Shown here: positions 28,925 through 40,340 of the stretch, piece after piece | Position numbering within the stretch: the stretch's first letter is position 1 | How the letters are laid out: each line of letters opens with the position of its first letter | Assembly (NCBI RefSeq): GCF_004359215.1 | Contig: NC_090615.1 | Span: 578,082-640,859, forward strand | Reading direction: 5' to 3' | DNA: 62,778 nucleotides | Source: Bremia lactucae | Lineage: Eukaryota > Oomycota > Peronosporomycetes > Peronosporales > Peronosporaceae | Notes under the pieces: model-generated | Told to the model about the DNA's origin: nothing | The model's database searches: none | Seen by the model: only the letters and a program-made list of their open reading frames with translations | Program-made: the position numbers and the translations under genes

Positions 28925-30598
28925 ATGTCATTCCGTTCCTTGGGTTCAATTACTTCTATCATGGGCGAGAAAGCGCCACTGCTGTATCCAAAACGAGGTC
29001 GTTCTCTCGCCAAAGAAATCGAAGTAAACGTCGCAGAGGAATTCTACAGTCTCACGTGGATGGCGCTACAAGTTTCGCTCTCAACGTTTGCCCGAATTGC
29101 GCTCATTTCCGTCGACAGTGCCTTTCTTGGCCATCTTGGCACGTCCTCGCTTGCGGCGGCGTCCCTTGCATCAACGTGGACCAATGTGCCTCTTGCAGGT
29201 GTCTGGTCTGGCGCCACAGCACTTATTACGCTCTGTGGCCAGGCTTGGGGCGCCAAGAATGGCGAATTAACGGGAATATGGCTACAACTTGGCCTCGTGG
29301 TCGTCACCGTATTGTCTATACCGGTAATCATATGGTATCTCAACATTCGCGCCATGTTGCAAATGTCCACGAGCGATGCCGAAGTTGTTCATTTAGGCGT
29401 GCGATTTGCCCGTATCTTGTCGCTCAGTGTCTGGCCCTCGCTCGTGTACGCCTGTGTTCGTTTGTACTTTCAATCCATGGGGATTATGTTTCCCGTGACC
29501 GTCGTTGGGACGCTTTCTATTGCCGTCGCGTGTGTAGCCAACTACGCATTGATTTTTGGTGCATTTGGCTACACTGGTCTTGGCTTCAATGGATCGCCCA
29601 TGGCTACAGTCATTGCCGCATGGTTTCAACCCATTGCACTCATTTCCTACTGTTTTGGGTACAAAAAAATGCATCGCAGTACTTGGAAAGGGTGGAATTG
29701 GAGCCATTTCACGCGGGATCGATTAAAGCTTTTTCTCCATATTGCAGGCCCCGTGGCTGCAAATAGTATGGTCTCGAATCTTGCAAATTCCGCCTTGACC
29801 TTGGTAGCCGCAAAGCTTGGATCTGATGTAATTGCAGCAAATGCGGTGATCTCGGGGCTTTGGTCCCTTTTGTGGGCACTCTTTTGGGGTTTTGGGTCGG
29901 CGACCCAAATTCGTGTAGCCAATTACCTTGGTGCGGGGCGTCCCAAAGCCGCGCGTATACTTGCGTGTTTAGGTTTTGTGTGTACCGTGTGTACCGTCGT
30001 GTTGCTTGCGATTGTGACACTCGGACTACGAAAGACACTCTTTCGCGTGTATACAAATGACGAAACATTATTGCAATTGTGCATGCTGGTTCAACCAATC
30101 TTTATTACGGGCTACGTGATTGAATCCATGGAAATCCTTACGTCCTCGGTTTTGGCGGGAATGGGAGAAGTAGCCATTACCGCATGGGTGAGTTCCTTAA
30201 GTGTTTGGTGTATCGAGTTGCCATTAGCGTACTTTGGCGGAGTGTCACTGAACCTTGGGTTTTCGGCACTTTGGTATGGGGTATGTACGATGGAAGTATT
30301 GAAATTAGTTATCTTTTCGATCGTACTGTCCCGCATTAATTGGGTCGAAATGGCCGAAAAAGCTGTTACGAATATGGAAGCCACAAGTGATAGTGACACG
30401 GGTGTGGAGCAGGAATCGCTGCAATTGGCCATGACGGAAGGAGGCAACACGTCGGGGAGTTTAGCCCCCGTGGTACGATCACCTGCAGCGCAACAATTGA
30501 TGACGCCGTCGAGACGACGTCGGCAATGGGATCAGATTGAAGAAGGTACGCGGTCACCTTTTTTAGGACGATTGTACCCATCTACGACGCCAACGTAG
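28925..30598 (+). CDS. MATE family multidrug/toxin efflux transporter
   Basis: The 557-residue protein starts at ATG 28925. The core has about 12 hydrophobic segments in the two-fold MATE pattern. Signature stretches are VDSAFLGHLGTSSLAAASLA, GVWSGATALITLCGQAWGA (the QAxGA motif) and, in the second half, FWGFGSATQIRVANYLGAGR. MATE carriers export organic cations, drugs or metabolites in exchange for H+ or Na+ across the plasma or vacuolar membrane. The N-terminal (PLLYPKRGRS) and Ser/Thr-rich C-terminal tails are cytosolic. The frame is intact with no intron; the neighbours are independent genes. Confidence 0.95.
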   Translation: MSFRSLGSITSIMGEKAPLLYPKRGRSLAKEIEVNVAEEFYSLTWMALQVSLSTFARIALISVDSAFLGHLGTSSLAAASLASTWTNVPLAGVWSGATALITLCGQAWGAKNGELTGIWLQLGLVVVTVLSIPVIIWYLNIRAMLQMSTSDAEVVHLGVRFARILSLSVWPSLVYACVRLYFQSMGIMFPVTVVGTLSIAVACVANYALIFGAFGYTGLGFNGSPMATVIAAWFQPIALISYCFGYKKMHRSTWKGWNWSHFTRDRLKLFLHIAGPVAANSMVSNLANSALTLVAAKLGSDVIAANAVISGLWSLLWALFWGFGSATQIRVANYLGAGRPKAARILACLGFVCTVCTVVLLAIVTLGLRKTLFRVYTNDETLLQLCMLVQPIFITGYVIESMEILTSSVLAGMGEVAITAWVSSLSVWCIELPLAYFGGVSLNLGFSALWYGVCTMEVLKLVIFSIVLSRINWVEMAEKAVTNMEATSDSDTGVEQESLQLAMTEGGNTSGSLAPVVRSPAAQQLMTPSRRRRQWDQIEEGTRSPFLGRLYPSTTPT

Positions 30599-31507
30599 TC
30601 GTCGTAGCGATTACAAACGACAGTATCTATTAATTGATGTCCTAAGGATATCGTCCTTGACGAGCCTCCAACTTTGGCCACATCTTTTGCAAGTCTATAC
30701 GCTAGGTTTTGTTTTGGCACGTACTTGGTTTAATCTTTATCTTACATGCGCATTCGAATACTTTTCGAATATCGTTCTTTTATTTAAAATAGTAATCGAA
30801 TAAGGATTAGCCCCATGCCTGTGTGAGACTATAATTAAGCACGAGAACGTCCCCCGCTTGAAAGCTCTACCGCGGATAACAACAATATTAGCCTTCATGC
30901 CGCTTAATAGTAGCCTTCGCTCACCTCAAATAAAGAGCTGAGTCTCTGCGCCGGCGACGGCGCAAATGAGCTGTTGCAATAGACAAACTATAGCAATTAT
31001 CAAAAAACGCCCCAAAAAATTGTTTCCATTTTCTGATATCGTACCAGCGAATCGCTGTCTCGTAGGCGAAGCTGTTTTCTCAGAAATTGGTACACGACAC
31101 GAAGCTGATCGTGACCACTAACAGTAAACTTTGTACGCTTCATAAGCGGCGCGTTGCCCACCGCAACAAATTGTAGAGTTACTGTAAAGCAACACGCGAA
31201 GGACTTAGCCACTACGTGGCATCAAAAATCTTTTAACAGACGCACCTTTTTCCGGTCCCGTCGGCCTTCCTACAGCCGCGTCTTTCGTTATATTTTCCAT
31301 TTCCATTATTTGCACCAAAAATTAAATAAAAAAAAGAGTTTTTATTTATTTCTATCTCGAAAACAGTTGCACATGCAAACATAATTGTTGTGGTTTACCC
31401 AACGTTTTCGCCAAGTGTTTTACACAGGTTTCGCACATTCAGTTTAGAAAAACTCGCGAATTTTCTCAAGGACGTTCATTCTTTAATTGGCACCTGGACT
31501 CCGGACG
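30599..31507. other. Intergenic region
   Basis: No coding sequence, RNA gene or repeat was recognised. AT-rich stretches near 31310-31350 may be part of the promoter of the next gene. Confidence 0.5.
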
Positions 31508-33088
31508 ATGTACATGCCACTAAGCGAGACTGAGCCAATGCTCATGAGCCCTAGCGCTGACAAGACGCATCGCTTATCGCCATCAAGCGCCATCACTCCC
31601 CGGCGTCTTGAAGCTTCGTCAGCCAAATGCAACGATGCGTTTTTTGCCGTTGTTTTTGTGGCCAATGTCGTTATATTAAGTCTCGTCGCCATTTGGAAAG
31701 GCGTACCTGCAATTCAAAAAGAGTTTAGCCACGACGAGAATGATGATCAATTTCAAGGCAACTCGGCAACGTTGACAATGATTGGTCTTTTGTGCGCAGT
31801 TGGCACGGTATTATCTCTGGCGTGGATTAAGCTTCTAATGACCTACGCAGCCTCTATGATTCGAGTGGCTCTCTGGCTAAACGTCGGGATGGTTGTATCA
31901 TTTGCCGTGTCGACATTTGCCGTGAATATTTGGGCGGCACTATTTTTGCTGTTTCTGGCCGCACTTAATGTATGTTACATCGTGGCCGTAGAAAATCGGA
32001 TTGCATTTGCCTCGGCCAATATCCAAGCCGCATGTGCTGGTCTTAAAGAACATTCTTCCATTTTTGCCGTGGCCTTTCTTCTAGTTTTGCAACAACTTGT
32101 ATGGATGTTTCTATGGGGCGTGGCGTGCGTAGGGTTGCACCAGCTGTTTCTGGAGACCGATCCCAATTGCGACCGCGAACTTGATTTAGCCAGTCGTGGG
32201 CGTAATCATGGCGGTCTCTGTGTCGGTTTTCCTGCCTACGTAACCTTGTTTTACATGCTCGTAAGTCTCTACTGGGGGCAACAAGTGTTGCAAAACATTT
32301 TAACCTGTACCACAGCCGGAGTAATTGCAACATGGTGGTACCATCCGAATGGTACCAAGGCAACAACTGGGGCCTTGTACCGCTCCATCACGACTAGTTT
32401 TGGCTCCATTTGCTTTGGCTCGTTACTCGTGGCTGTGCTTCAAGCACTTCGCACAATGGCCGAGATGGCAAAACGACGAGCACGGGGGAATAATGAAAGC
32501 GGCTTGGCGTGTTTTGCTTGTATCGCCGAGTGTATCCTCAGTTGCTTGGCTGGGGTCATGGAGTACATTAACCACTGGGCCTATGTCTACGTTGGCGTGT
32601 ATGGACATACATTCCGTACGAGTGGCAAAGCCGTGATGGATTTATTCCGTACTCGAGGCTGGACTGCTGTAATTAATGACGATTTAACGTCCAGTGCACT
32701 TTCATTTGGTGCCATGGGAGTGGGAATTGTGACGTGTTGTGTCGGGTTATTAATGGTACACTTTTTGCCGGTGGACTATTTTACCGCACTAGGTTCGCAA
32801 ATGGCGGTGTATAGTACAATGGCGTTGATTGGATTTATTGTGGGTTTGAGTATGGCCATGATTTTGGCACATGTGATCATTGCCGCTTTGCACACGATTT
32901 TTGTCTGTTTTGCCGAGGTAAGGGACTGAGTAAAAAATATTACTTTATGCAGGTACTTAGTGATTGTTGCCTTTTAGGATCCGGTGGCCTTTAATCGCAA
33001 TCACCCGAAAGAATACGAAGATTTGGTGGCGGGTTGGCGGCAATTTCATGGCGATGTGTTGCTGACGGCTTATCGTGACTCGATTTAA
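31508..33088 (+). CDS. Choline transporter-like protein (CTL/SLC44, PNS1 type), two exons
   Basis: The exons are 31508-32917 and 32978-33088, giving 506 residues. ATG 31508 (MYMPLSETEP) is the first in frame; the longer frame opens with TTG. The 60-bp intron has donor GTAAGG and acceptor CCTTTTAG. After a cytosolic tail, the protein has about 10 transmembrane segments. The C-terminal half has the family-typical region: CLAGVMEYINHWAYVYVGVY followed by GHTFRTSGKAVMDLFR. Exon 2 supplies DPVAFNRNHPKEYEDLVAGW, matching the usual cytosolic end. CTL proteins move choline or related amines across membranes. The gene appears intact and follows the MATE gene on the same strand, 0.9 kb away. Confidence 0.9.
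32918..32977 (+). other. Intron of CTL gene
   Basis: 60 bp, GTAAGGG...CCTTTTAG. Without splicing the protein would end three codons later (VRD) and lose the conserved end. Confidence 0.85.
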
Positions 33089-33552
33089 TGAAAAATATGC
33101 CCTGATAGCACCACGAGTTGTGCGCCATTATTGCGGATTCGGCTTTACGTACTTTTGTAGACAGAGTTTTGTGATGGACAACTTAAGTGCACTACTGGAA
33201 ATTTCTCTTTTTAGTGCAAATGTTCTCTTGATACGTAAGTTATATGTGCATGAAAGAGCTGTTTATCGACTATCGTTATTAAAATTTAATGACAGCCTTT
33301 ATGGAATTTCTTCGACATTACATAACGAAACAGGAAACAACAAAATTATTAGTTTACCAGAAATATTAAGTTTCCTTTTGCCGGATGCTTACTGTACAAC
33401 AGTCGAGCTCATTCAAATCGTTTATCATTGATTCTGGGAGGTTTACACATTTTCATTATAAACATTAAAAAAATCGTGTTTAAAGGAGTTCAAAAAAAAG
33501 TTCGTTTTATCAATTTTTAGACATTCGAGTGCAAATACATCGCTTAAACCTC

Positions 33553-35061
33553 TTAACATCGACGACCTTCCTCGCCCGTGACAGGAATGTACCAGCAATG
33601 TTTAGTCTCTACGCCTCCAATCTTTGTTCGTTGGAAATCCTCTCCAAATTGCCACGATCGGTCGGCGGTGTGGTATTGCAACTTTAGCCACTTCTTCGAC
33701 GCTTGCAACGACATGAAACCGTACTCATTGCCGCCATACGTCCACTGCGTCTTGACAAATGGCAACGCATACGCTGGAATGCCACTCGCGCCTTCGCGTT
33801 GAATCCCTCCTCCCGCGCCATTTTCAATAAAATGCATGCGTAAGGACGACGAATAATCGTGCTTTTCTCCGTGTGTGTGGCCGTTTAGCCACACTTGCAC
33901 CCCTGATCCACGCAACACATTAAACCACTTGTGCATACCAGGTTCAACATAGTGGTTAAACGGACTATAGTGGCTATTTACAATTTTCCACGTCGCGGTC
34001 GATTGTTTCACTCGTTGTGCCAATTGATTACGCGAATCTTCGCCCCAAGCGGCAATTTTAGCCATACACGCATCAAACATTTGTGTATCACCACCACAGC
34101 AGTAATGATGTCCTTTACCAACATTCCGACATGTGGCACTGTCGCCATTCGAGTACCCGTAACATTGGCAACAAATTTGCTTCGCGCCGTGTATATCCGC
34201 GTCGTTCGTATCGACATTAAAAATCTCAATACTCACGCCCGTGGCCGCCTCTTCCGTGCGATACGTGTAAAAGTGGCCGTCCAAGTGCCACCGATCGTTG
34301 TGAGGACTCGTGTACGTGGCTTGCCATTGAAATTTATTTTCCAAGCCACGTAACAGCGCCTCAATCGAGTCGCACTTAGCATTATTATCCCCATGGTTAC
34401 AAATGTAACTCGCACCACCGTAATCGTGGTTCCCCAATACATTTACCCATGGAATAGTTTGAATATTTGCACCGGCAAACTTTTCTTCAAACGTCGTAAT
34501 AAAGCGCGAGTCGCGCCCTTCGCGGCTATTAATGCCCGTCCAATAAAAGTTGTCACCATGGCCTATAATCACCTTCGGCCGAGGAATAGCCTTTCCAGCT
34601 TGTATATTCATTAAACTCGCAACAACGTACTCGGCGGTAAGGTCAAAGTTATCAAACGTCTTGGAACGGGAGCAACACGAGCCTCGATGGGTTGTCGTGC
34701 CCCAGTCACCAATAGCAAAAGCACTTAACGAATACTGCGTCGTTGCGGGATCAGTAGATGTAAGCGAGAAAGAGGAGGTGTCGAGTGCGCTAGAAATAGC
34801 ACCGTTACTTGCCTTCCTTTGTCCTTGCGATGATGCTTTTAACCAGCACGTGCCGCCATTATACGTTGTCCATGTAAAAGCATGACAATTATTGGTACTG
34901 GCGCAAATGAAGCAGCAACCGTCAGCAGACGGACTAAACGCATGATTGAGATCGTTGCCAGAGTAATCGACGTTGTGTTCTAACGTCGAACACGTTCCTT
35001 TAGCCGCTGTGACTGCGACAAGGGCGTGAATGGAGAGAAAAAGAACTGTTCCACGCAGCAT
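33553..35061 (-). CDS. Secreted Apple/PAN-domain metallophosphatase (acid phosphatase type)
   Basis: The 502-residue protein starts at ATG 35061; the longer frame begins with GTG. A signal peptide is clear (MLRGTVLFLSIHALVAVTA). A PAN/Apple module comes first (CSTLEHNVDY, GCCFICAS, CHAFTW, GGTCWLKASS). The calcineurin-like phosphoesterase core then shows the metal ligands in order: GDWG, GHGDNFYWTG, LGNHDYGG, NSHYSP and NGHTHGEKHD. This is the tartrate-resistant/purple acid phosphatase pattern, hydrolysing phosphate esters outside the cell. A Cys-rich insertion (QICCQCYGYS, HHYCCGGDT) sits inside the core. The frame is intact. The PAN module is about half identical to that of the protein at 21856. 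Confidence 0.92.
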   Translation of the reverse strand: MLRGTVLFLSIHALVAVTAAKGTCSTLEHNVDYSGNDLNHAFSPSADGCCFICASTNNCHAFTWTTYNGGTCWLKASSQGQRKASNGAISSALDTSSFSLTSTDPATTQYSLSAFAIGDWGTTTHRGSCCSRSKTFDNFDLTAEYVVASLMNIQAGKAIPRPKVIIGHGDNFYWTGINSREGRDSRFITTFEEKFAGANIQTIPWVNVLGNHDYGGASYICNHGDNNAKCDSIEALLRGLENKFQWQATYTSPHNDRWHLDGHFYTYRTEEAATGVSIEIFNVDTNDADIHGAKQICCQCYGYSNGDSATCRNVGKGHHYCCGGDTQMFDACMAKIAAWGEDSRNQLAQRVKQSTATWKIVNSHYSPFNHYVEPGMHKWFNVLRGSGVQVWLNGHTHGEKHDYSSSLRMHFIENGAGGGIQREGASGIPAYALPFVKTQWTYGGNEYGFMSLQASKKWLKLQYHTADRSWQFGEDFQRTKIGGVETKHCWYIPVTGEEGRRC

Positions 35062-37008
35062 GGACACGTATGTCGTGGACACAGAGCAAATGAATCTATA
35101 GAGGAGATGAGGAAGGACTTTAAACAGGTGTCTCTATGCCACAGGAACGTTTCAACTTGCCTTCAAAGAGCAGGTCTCCCATGATAATGTCTAATTTCAA
35201 ACTTAGAAAATGACGACATGGTCAGTGGTGATCGAAAAGTTGCGTTTGCCAATTTTTGTTGGTTTTTTGCTTATGCTTTGCATCATGAGCATCGTGTTTA
35301 AATGATATAGTATAGCATGTCAACTATTATGTAAGCGACTTTTCGGTTTGGAATGCGGGGTACGTCAGAAGAAGGGCAATTAATATTCTGTCGTATTATT
35401 GTTAATTTACAAAAGCAGTTTCGGTGTTGGCACCTGCAGCGCGGAGATGTGTTTAAAATTCTTGGAAACTACAAATCGCAAGTGGAACGAAGATGAGTCT
35501 TCGTGAGGGCAATGACGCAAACCAACCCATGCAGATAGATACCCATTAGTAGAATTTTGGTTTGATTAGTTGCTTGCCTAAATAAGGAATTAAAAATCAC
35601 TGCAAAAGGATAAACATTTACGGTGACGATGACGAAGCGGGCTACATCGCTGGCCCCATTGAAAAACGCCTCGATTTTACATATACATCTGTATTATTAG
35701 TCAAATTGTTGCAATAAGAAATTCAGCTCGTCAGCTACGAAAATGCAAGAAATCAGTTTCGCAGTCCAGCGAGTCTGCAATAATGGCTTCTATTTTTATA
35801 ACTAAGACGAATAGCTTAGTGTCGTGATTTTAATTATTAAAAAATCACGACACAAGTCATGCTGCGTTTGGCTTCAAACTTTAACCATTTTAATTTCTCA
35901 GATTCTGTTATAGCTGCCAGATAAGTTAAAATTCTTTGACTCTAAATGGGATGCAAAAGCAACATGTAGAGTTTGCTTAAATTGGTAGCAAGCCTTACGC
36001 CTCGTGACTAGAATTTTGCAAGATTAAGCAACGAAGCAGATAAGCTCTTAGGCCACCAAAGAGGCGTCGTGGAAAGAAGCTTTCGATTGAATACTGGAAT
36101 GTTGTAAAGTCGTATCAGAATTGGCAATCTTTCTGAAATTTGTGCAAACGGGCACTACGAATAATAAGTCTATTGGTGACAAGCTTTCGTTAGCTACTTT
36201 ATAGTCTGCGCGCTTATCAAGTGGCTACGATCCTTGGGCTTTATTGTATTTAGACCGATACAGCTTGTATCATCATCTCGCTAAGAGATACTGGCAACAT
36301 TTACGATGCAAAGTCTACCCCATGTCATGCTTATACGGCAACGCTCTCGTATGTAGCTCAAGCTGTGGCCCGACAAGCGAGCGTATGTCCCGACTGATTT
36401 GGTTAACTACGCTGATAAATACCTTACTTTTCGAATCGCTTTGGTTCTTCTTTTTTTTCATTTCTTACTTACGGTATCGAGTCCTATCCTGAACATTATT
36501 CTCATCACATAAAACAGGGGGCACAAATTCCAAGTTCATAAATCAAAACTTCCCGCAACGCGCCACCTACGTTGTGGCTTCTGTAGTTGTCGTTCATATC
36601 GTCAAAAGTGTCACAGAAGTAAAATGTGGCTCCCTGTGATTTTCAAATCCCATTGCCATCAAGAGACAAACGTCTCGTACCTCTAAACCTTTCAAACCTG
36701 TTACAATATTCCGAACCTCTCGACACACGTATCCCGAATTATTGTATTCAGACCTTGCAAAACGAGCCCAAAAAAAAGAGCATTTTCTGAAATTCCTATC
36801 AAACTGCTCGCGAACAACTCCACACCCCCAAAAGAGCTTTTAACAATCCATAGTCTCACAATTCCATGTGTACCTACCTCTCAGTGCTCTTCTCTCTCCT
36901 TGAATCGCCCCACATCGCTATCGCCCCCTCGTCCATTCACTTGTGCAGGTACGACACGCATCGTTAAACCAGCTGGCACTTGTCGATCCTCTTAAAACCC
37001 CACCCGTC
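35062..37008. other. Long intergenic region
   Basis: No gene is recognised. The last 80 bp before 36945 are pyrimidine-rich and end in cacttgtgcag, a good 3' splice site, so a 5' exon or 5' UTR of the next gene may lie here. The rest shows no repeat or coding signal. Confidence 0.45.
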
Positions 37009-38115
37009 ATGACTGTCTTGTCGTCCTTGTCCTCACGTCATGGCAACATGACCAAAGCTACTTCATTCGCAATAGAACATGGCAATAACAATGTCGTACG
37101 TCCAGTGCCTACCGACTGGACAGCTCACGACCGTTGTTCTTACTATCCAGCACGAACCGACGGGTGTACCGAACCCCGTTCGTGTCGCGATTGTCTCAAT
37201 CTCGACGTCAGAGGGTCGTATAGCTGCATGGTAAACCACGACGGGCGCTGTGTGCAACAGAATCGGTTTAATTACCTTCCAACGCTTGACTTTCGGTACC
37301 AAAAGCCATCAAATGCAGGGCCACAGAGTCGAAATCAACGCGTGCAATTTCTCGCCAATCAAGTTAATTACTGTCAAGATAAGGATGTCAAGTGCCAAGC
37401 GTGTCGAGCCACGGTCTTTGCCGACGTGCTCGAAGGAAGTCTGCAGAGCGCATTTACGAAATTCTGTTACGGAAGTCGTGGATGTGTCTGCATTGCCATC
37501 TGTGAAGCTCCTTTGTTTTGGAAACACACGATTGGGCTTACGGTTTGCAATGGTACACTTCAGAAAAAAGAGGATGGCATGCAACAGACAAATGCCTATA
37601 GTAGTTTAACAAGCAAGGACGACAATTCAACGAGATTTGACGTGAGAGACGTAATGAAAGGAGTTGCCATGGGCATTGCAGGTACAATAGTGCTGGTAGT
37701 TGCCATCCTTTTCATTCAAAAACGACGAAAGCATCGTGAAAGTTCGAGGGAGCAAAGAGAACTGGTTCTAAGAGAGAATAATGTCGAGGGAGAACCTTTA
37801 AGTGTGCCGGAATTAAGCCTCTTTGGGTGGCAATCCATGCGAGCAGAATTAATGGAACGAGAGCAATTACTCCTTGCGGGTGTTGAAGACTTTTCCAATG
37901 TCCGAACGGGGTACTTGCAGCTTTTGGACGTTGATGCCTCGGCCCCGCCACCGGAAGACGACATTAGCTCCGCGCCAAATTTGCTCGCTCTATTGTCGGG
38001 AGCATCGGCGCCGATTCTCTCGCCAAATGCACTCCCTAATGCCCTCCCAGCTTCCTTCATGTCGCCATCGGCACCACTTGCTTCACCTTCGGCTCTTTTC
38101 GAAGAAATGTTGTAA
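37009..38115 (+). CDS. Cysteine-rich single-pass membrane protein, unknown
   Basis: From the first ATG (37009) the product has 368 residues. The outer part holds about 16 cysteines (CSYYPARTDGC, CRDCLNLD, CQACRATVF, CYGSRGCVCIAIC). A transmembrane helix (GIAGTIVLVVAILFI) is followed by a basic stop-transfer (QKRRKHRE) and a 110-residue cytosolic tail that ends Ser/Pro/Ala-rich. No signal peptide follows this ATG, yet the frame stays open to a splice acceptor at 36948. A 5' exon with the signal peptide is therefore probably missing from this model. It resembles a cell-surface receptor or adhesion protein; no family is recognised. Confidence 0.75.
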   Translation: MTVLSSLSSRHGNMTKATSFAIEHGNNNVVRPVPTDWTAHDRCSYYPARTDGCTEPRSCRDCLNLDVRGSYSCMVNHDGRCVQQNRFNYLPTLDFRYQKPSNAGPQSRNQRVQFLANQVNYCQDKDVKCQACRATVFADVLEGSLQSAFTKFCYGSRGCVCIAICEAPLFWKHTIGLTVCNGTLQKKEDGMQQTNAYSSLTSKDDNSTRFDVRDVMKGVAMGIAGTIVLVVAILFIQKRRKHRESSREQRELVLRENNVEGEPLSVPELSLFGWQSMRAELMEREQLLLAGVEDFSNVRTGYLQLLDVDASAPPPEDDISSAPNLLALLSGASAPILSPNALPNALPASFMSPSAPLASPSALFEEML

Positions 38116-38257
38116 CTTTGTTGACATATTTATCAAAATTTAGGCGAGCAAATTTAATTATTTAAGGGGATCCTGATTTTGCCCCATTCAAAATGTAGAC
38201 ATGACAATTATAGAGCAGTTTTGCATGAAAAAAGTATTTTTTAATTGTAATGAGTAG

Positions 38258-38696
38258 CGTAACGGGGCACTTCCGACTCGTACTGCTTCAGTACAAGTCC
38301 ACTTCGCACTGCTTTAGTGCGAGTGGTGCCTCACGTCACTTCACGTACACTAGTACGTTCAGAGGAAGACTTCTCATTAAGGTAACTAGCTCAAAGAGGG
38401 TTAAATGAAAACTGTATTAGTATAATTAAATATCTCTTTTATCTATCTTGTAAATGCTAACTTAATTATAAACTAATACTAAACATGCAATTGAATTTTT
38501 ATCTTATCTTATCTAAATCTCTCTTTTGTTTACATCTACAGCTGATTTGTCTGCGGAATAAATAGGTCTATACCTAGTTATGGATAAGAATTCTACTATT
38601 TAAAGTAATATCCTCCAAGTATTATCTACCTTTTGAAATAATATATTAATTAACAACCTTTAAGTATTAATTTCATAAGCGATACACCGCGTTTCA
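38258..38696 (-). repeat. Family A LTR (3' LTR of A4)
   Basis: About 439 bp with slightly decayed ends (CGTAACGGGG ... CCGCGTTTCA). A C-rich polypurine complement (tcccccttcctt) follows on its right. Confidence 0.8.
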
Positions 38697-38773
38697 TCCC
38701 CCTTCCTTAAACGACAATCACTCTGTTTTTTTCATTGGATGAAGTGGTCACTATGTGACCACTTATTTTTAAA

Positions 38774-40340
38774 ATGATGTTGATTGGTCAGAACCATCAT
38801 TTTAAATTCCATCGCATGAAGCATCAACACAGGCGGGGTGTTGATAGTGCTGCGCCTTCGGCTGCGGTTCGTGCAGCCGCGGGTGACGCACTTTTATCTC
38901 TTGCGGCAGACGGACCGTCTGCTGAAGTATCTTTCACTCGCGCAACACTAGATGTCGCTGGTGCACGTGGTGATTCACCACGTGAATACGACCCCTCTAT
39001 GGAGGTCGACAACGAATGCGTGTCGGCGAAGTGGCCGACTCGGGAGAATAACACAGTCGCCTGATAGACGTCAGGCGGCTGACTTTGATCCTTCGAATGA
39101 GAGGGCTCATTCTGATATACGAGGTAATAGTCTATTTGGTTCCGACGCTGACGTTGAGGGCCTCGTCCGTCAGTATGACGAGAACCATCCGATGGTTCAG
39201 AAGGCCCATCGGAAAGCACACGCCCCTGGCGCTTGTAAATCGATTGCAAAACGTCAATCGCATCCCGCATCACAATAGAGCTGCGAGCCCTTTCCTAGGG
39301 CGAAGAAAGGGAATAGACATCCCCTTTAACTCTCTCGTCAACACAATACGGACAGCCTCACGTTACAACCGATGCAATTTATACTTTGCACCGGTTGGAG
39401 TTCGTTTCTCAAACTTAACACGATTCGCGTTAGGACTTTGAAGCCAGGCTTCGCGTCCAATGTCTTTGACATTGCGAATGAACGCGCTCCAGGCTTGCAT
39501 AAGCAAGACTTTATCTCGCTTATTGTTGCCACTAAACCATCGATGCTTAAGAAACGCATCAAGAGATATATCTTCCTCAGCGCGAAAGTTCTTCGCGCTG
39601 CGATCAAGGCCACGTAGCTTTGTCGCAATAAATAAGGGATATTAATTGCGAAGAGTAGTCTCTCCAGACAAGCTAGTGATTAGCCGTTTTGGCAATTCTT
39701 CTTAGGGGCGAGATGAGACATTTATTGTCTTCACTCCCCTGAGTGGTACCCACTGAAGCAGGGGTACCACAAAAGCTTTTATTACGATGGCTTACACCAT
39801 CGTCATCACCTTGCACAGAAACAACCAGCTGGGAACGAGGCTCCCAGCTGTCATGTCAAGGTGGATAACCGCGCCGGCGAACAAGATAACTCGTTCGCTG
39901 CCCCATCACATCACGGTGGTCCTGGATACGTTCCACAAGGAAACATTGACCACCGTGTGGGCGCCGCTCGTTGGAGCAGACGGTGCAGACTCACCATATC
40001 GAGCGGTTGGAAGAGTGCGTACTCCATGTTGAAGTACGAGCGAAATAATCACGCTCTTCGTGATGAGCTGTTGTCAGCTCATCGCAGTTTCGAGGATCTT
40101 CGGACCCAGCATGACATTCTCCAGATTCAACATGAGAATCTGGTTCGTGATTACAAGAATCTTTTAGGGTTTCTTGAAAAGGGTGGTCAGATCCGTCCTC
40201 GGAAGAAACCGCTTGCTGATGGTACGGGCGGAGCCGACCAACATAAAACGTTGGATGCGTTCGCATCCTTCGTGCCAATTCTATTGTGTACGCATTGCTC
40301 TGCGATGCAGTACACGGAGAGACCCAATAAACTTGGGTAG
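38774..40340 (+). pseudogene. aORF copy A4 with inverted middle
   Basis: ATG 38774 opens MMLIGQNHHFKFHRM, then PSAAVRAAAGDALLSLAAD, GARGDSPREYDPSMEVD and SLFGSD. At 39140 the sequence flips. 39140-39823 reads as pol end plus aORF middle in reverse, so aORF continues on the minus strand there. After 39824 the plus strand resumes with EQDNSFAAPSHHGGPGYVPQ, YERNNHALRDELLSAHRSFE, LQIQHENLVRD, LLGFLEKGG and IRPRKKPL. Part of the coiled coil is deleted. Confidence 0.7.
39140..39823 (-). other. Inverted segment inside A4
   Basis: Relative to A5, this 684-bp segment lies in the opposite orientation. The left junction joins ggttccgac to the chromodomain end (gacgttgagggcctcg). The right junction joins the VQGDDDG region to caaccagctggg. 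About 50 bp of the acidic region is missing at the break. Confidence 0.8.

Noticed and set aside
33075..33431. 118-codon plus frame overlapping the end of the CTL gene
   Set aside because: It overlaps the last CTL codons, has no recognisable motif and is AT-rich by chance; the spliced CTL model explains the bases better.
36244..36492. 82-codon plus frame with a hydrophobic end
   Set aside because: It opens on a non-ATG codon, ends in a low-complexity Phe run and has no similarity to a known protein; kept as intergenic.
38258..38262. Target-site duplication for A4
   Set aside because: The five bases outside the two LTRs (agtag and cacac) do not match.
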